A stretch of DNA of 24,552 nucleotides from Acidaminococcaceae bacterium (GTDB lineage Bacteria > Bacillota > Negativicutes > Acidaminococcales > Acidaminococcaceae), in assembly GCA_003512125.1 (NCBI GenBank), contig DOSQ01000132.1:1-24552 (forward strand), in the 5' to 3' direction. The notes beneath the pieces were generated by a model, which saw nothing but the letters and a program-made list of their open reading frames with translations, was not told the DNA's origin and made no database searches. The first letter of the stretch is position 1. The number at the start of each line of letters is the position of its first letter. A program made the translations under genes and the position numbers. Positions 22,272 to 24,552 of the stretch are shown here, in pieces.

Positions 22272-23276
22272 TTAATTTACATTGTTCACAAAAATTTTCC
22301 CTTCTTTTTTCAGTCCCGAAACAGCAGCCTCCATGGTTTGCATACCATACCGGCTGCCAGTCTGGATATAAGATTCCATCTGCTGTGTTTTCCCTTCCCG
22401 GATCAGATTGCGAAGGGCCGTCGTCATAACCATAATTTCAAATGCCGCAGTCCGTTCCCCATGCTTACCCGGCAGAAGCTGTTGGGAGACCACAGCCTGC
22501 AGACAGCCAGCCAGCTGGACCCGGATCTGCCTTTGCTGCTGTTCCGGGAACACGTCAATTATACGGTCAACCGTTTCCGCAGCACTGCGGGTATGAAGGG
22601 TGCCAAAGACAAGATGACCGGTTTCCGCTGCGGTCACCGCAATGGCAATGGTCTCCAGATCACGCAGTTCTCCCACTGCAATCACATCCGGATTTTCTCG
22701 CAGCGCAGCTCTCAGCCCTGATGCAAAATTTATCGTATCACTTCCGATCTCACGCTGATGAACCAGGCTTCTCGCTGAATGAAATTTGTATTCAACAGGG
22801 TCTTCCAACGTTAAAATATGAACTGCCCTGTTTTGGTTAATCTCGTTCAAAATCGCAGCCAGCGTCGTACTTTTACCCGATCCGGTCACTCCGGTAATCA
22901 GTACCAGGCCATTTGGGAGCTCCGAAAACTTCTGAATGGTTTCCGGCAAACCTAATTCATCACATGCGGGAATTGATTCCGGTATGATACGGATTGCGGC
23001 GTTATAACCGTCAGTGCTGCGATACAGGTTGATACGGAACCGTTGACCAAAAGAATCTGCGTATGCAAAATCACATTCACCGTTTTCCCTCAACATGTTT
23101 TTCTGCCTCGCAGGCACTATCGGTTCAAACAGCGAATAAACGTCCGAAATCATGTCCCCGAATTTGCTGAGCATTCCTGATATACGCACAACAGCAGGTC
23201 CGTTTTCGCTGATGTGCAGATCGGAGGCATTCATTTCCGCAGCCTGATGCAGCAAATCATCAATTAAATATCCCAT
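22272..23276 (-). CDS. pilT: Type IV pilus retraction ATPase PilT
   Basis: PilT is the hexameric ATPase that depolymerises type IV pili, driving twitching motility and DNA uptake. The 334-residue protein has the N-terminal PAS-like domain beginning LIDDLLHQAAEMNASDLHI, Walker A GVTGSGKST (129-137), an Asp box LTLEDPVEY, Walker B-like PDVIAVGELRD and the His box HLVFGTLHTRSAAETVDRII. The diagnostic PilT signature ALRNLIREGKTQQMESYIQT is near the end. ATG 23276 is chosen because GGGGGTG precedes it; GTG 23294 lies inside pilB. It begins 1 nt past the pilB stop. Confidence 0.95.
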   Translation of the reverse strand: MGYLIDDLLHQAAEMNASDLHISENGPAVVRISGMLSKFGDMISDVYSLFEPIVPARQKNMLRENGECDFAYADSFGQRFRINLYRSTDGYNAAIRIIPESIPACDELGLPETIQKFSELPNGLVLITGVTGSGKSTTLAAILNEINQNRAVHILTLEDPVEYKFHSARSLVHQREIGSDTINFASGLRAALRENPDVIAVGELRDLETIAIAVTAAETGHLVFGTLHTRSAAETVDRIIDVFPEQQQRQIRVQLAGCLQAVVSQQLLPGKHGERTAAFEIMVMTTALRNLIREGKTQQMESYIQTGSRYGMQTMEAAVSGLKKEGKIFVNNVN

Positions 23277-23277
23277 G

Positions 23278-24498
23278 TCACACCCCCAGTACACGCAGCA
23301 ACTCCTGTACGGTCGTAACCCCCTCTTTAACTTTCTTCATGCCGTCTTCTTCTAAAGATTGCAGACCGGGGAACTCTGTTTTTGCTGCTTCCCACAACTC
23401 CTGCTCCGTGGCGTGACGGATAATTTTTTCCTTTAAAGCGGCATTCACCGGCAAAACCTCATGAACCGCCATGCGCCCCCGGTAACCGGACTGACGGCAG
23501 GCCTCGCAACCTGTAGCATGGTAAACAATAGTATTGGTGTCAGTTGTACTTTTTCCTTCCCGAATCAAATCCAGATGCCGGAAATAGTTTCTTTCCCACA
23601 CATTTTCCCCTGCGTTGCCTGCTTGTTTACAGGAAGGGCACAGCCTGCGCACCAGGCGCTGGGCTACAATCCCCCGCAGCGCAGACGCTGCCAGGAAGGG
23701 GTCGATCCCCATATCCAGCAAACGGGTAACCGCCCCTGCTGCCGTATTTGTATGCAGCGAGCTGAGCACCAGATGACCGGTCAGCGCTGCCTGTACGGAA
23801 ATTTCTGCCGTTTCCCGATCGCGGATTTCCCCAATCATGATTATGTCCGGGTCCTGACGTAAAATGGAACGCAACCCACTGGCGAAATCCATGCCGATTC
23901 TTGTATTGACCGCCACCTGGTTTACACCCTCCATTGAATATTCGACCGGATCCTCTACCGTAATGATGTTCCGTTCCGGCCGGTTCAGTTCCTGCAACGT
24001 CGCATATAACGTCGACGTCTTCCCGCTCCCGGTAGGACCGGTCACCAATATCAGCCCGTAGGACGCCTGACACATTGACCGGTAAAGCGCAAGGTTCTTT
24101 TCCGTAAATCCCATACCTTCCAGACGAAGCCGGTTTGCATCCGGGTCCAGAATACGTATAACAACCTTTTCACCCAGAACCGTTGGCAGGGAAGATACCC
24201 GCAGGTCAATCATTTTATTTGCATGACTGACCTGCGCCCTGCCGTCCTGCGGCTTCCGTTTTTCCGCAATATCCATGCCTGCCATCAGCTTCACGCAGGA
24301 AACCAGGGCCGGATGGCGCTCCATAGGAAGCTTCTGCGCCTGCTGCAACACACCGTCAATCCGATATCTTACCCGGCTAAATCCTGTTCCCGGCTCCAGG
24401 TGGATATCGCTGCTACCCGCTTCCAGTCCTTCTGTGACGATGGAATCCAGCAGACGCAAAATGGGCGCATCTTCCATTTTCAATTGATACTGTAACAA
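23278..24498 (-). CDS. pilB: Type IV pilus assembly ATPase PilB (short form)
   Basis: This GspE/PilB-family ATPase powers pilus assembly. It has ASP-box-like SSDIHLEPG, RYRIDGVLQQ, Walker A GPTGSGKTST (154-161 region), ITVEDPVEY, PDIIMIGEIRDRETAEI, HLVLSSLHTNTAAGAVTRLL and a zinc tetracysteine (LCPSC at 287-290, CEAC at 331-334). At 406 residues it lacks the roughly 150-residue N1 domain of typical PilB and resembles ComGA in length, but ComGA lacks the zinc site. TTG 24498 is chosen because GGAGG lies 8 nt upstream; ATG 24513 contains that site and ATG 24477 is a later option. The frame stays open to the window edge (24552), so a longer gene cannot be excluded. Confidence 0.88.
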   Translation of the reverse strand: MLQYQLKMEDAPILRLLDSIVTEGLEAGSSDIHLEPGTGFSRVRYRIDGVLQQAQKLPMERHPALVSCVKLMAGMDIAEKRKPQDGRAQVSHANKMIDLRVSSLPTVLGEKVVIRILDPDANRLRLEGMGFTEKNLALYRSMCQASYGLILVTGPTGSGKTSTLYATLQELNRPERNIITVEDPVEYSMEGVNQVAVNTRIGMDFASGLRSILRQDPDIIMIGEIRDRETAEISVQAALTGHLVLSSLHTNTAAGAVTRLLDMGIDPFLAASALRGIVAQRLVRRLCPSCKQAGNAGENVWERNYFRHLDLIREGKSTTDTNTIVYHATGCEACRQSGYRGRMAVHEVLPVNAALKEKIIRHATEQELWEAAKTEFPGLQSLEEDGMKKVKEGVTTVQELLRVLGV

Positions 24499-24552
24499 TG
24501 AAATCACCTCCATACTATGCCAATAGATTGTAATACCATGTTTCCAAAAAGC

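Noticed and set aside
1..24552. CRISPR arrays, tRNA or rRNA genes, insertion sequences, prophage or toxin-antitoxin genes
   Set aside because: Genes are tightly packed and identified; no regularly spaced repeats, transposase motifs, cloverleaf sequences or rRNA blocks were seen by eye.

Overview
The window is a dense bacterial chromosome segment. All 24 recognisable protein genes lie on the minus strand, so transcription runs from high to low coordinates. The content points to the Firmicutes lineage: RNase Y, a PASTA-domain Ser/Thr kinase with its PP2C phosphatase, the def-fmt-rsmB-rlmN-stp-pknB-rsgA-rpe order, a Bacillus-type LexA box at recA, and strong AGGAGG ribosome binding sites. PilB/PilT type IV pilus ATPases and an AroG-type DAHP synthase fit a diderm Firmicute (Negativicutes, perhaps near Acidaminococcaceae). 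That placement is inference; I see no rRNA, tRNA, phage, IS or CRISPR sequence.

Layout in transcription order. (1) 24498-22272: pilB and pilT, type IV pilus assembly and retraction ATPases. (2) 22177-21531: a DUF937 protein closed by a strong intrinsic terminator. (3) 21512-18229: a membrane-anchored DNA/RNA non-specific endonuclease, then priA, which carries an unusual AT-rich in-frame insert. (4) 18156-8657: an apparently single housekeeping operon def, fmt, DUF116, rsmB, rlmN, stp, pknB, rsgA, rpe. It joins translation initiation, rRNA modification, Ser/Thr phosphorylation signalling, ribosome assembly and the pentose phosphate pathway, with many start/stop overlaps. (5) 8598-2163: a promoter, an FMN riboswitch with an intrinsic terminator, then ribD, ribE, ribBA, ribH and, at short spacing, hslO (Hsp33), a tandem-ACT protein and an AroG-type DAHP synthase. 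(6) 2081-471: recA with a consensus promoter holding an embedded LexA box, then recX overlapping the end of recA, then a terminator. (7) 356-1: promoter, leader and the first 66 codons of rny (RNase Y), which seems to use a rare AUU start codon.

Most of the window is ordinary core genome. I found no convincing complete new system. The items most worth a second look are the AUU start of rny, the low-GC insert just before the Walker A motif of PriA, the extension of a riboflavin riboswitch operon into hslO/ACT/aroG, the non-RD catalytic loop of the PASTA kinase, the Cys/His-rich tail of RibBA, the 9-bp dyad at the recA promoter, and the placement of a DNA-entry-type nuclease beside pilus ATPase genes. 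Functional calls are from reading the translations for family motifs; no database search was run.
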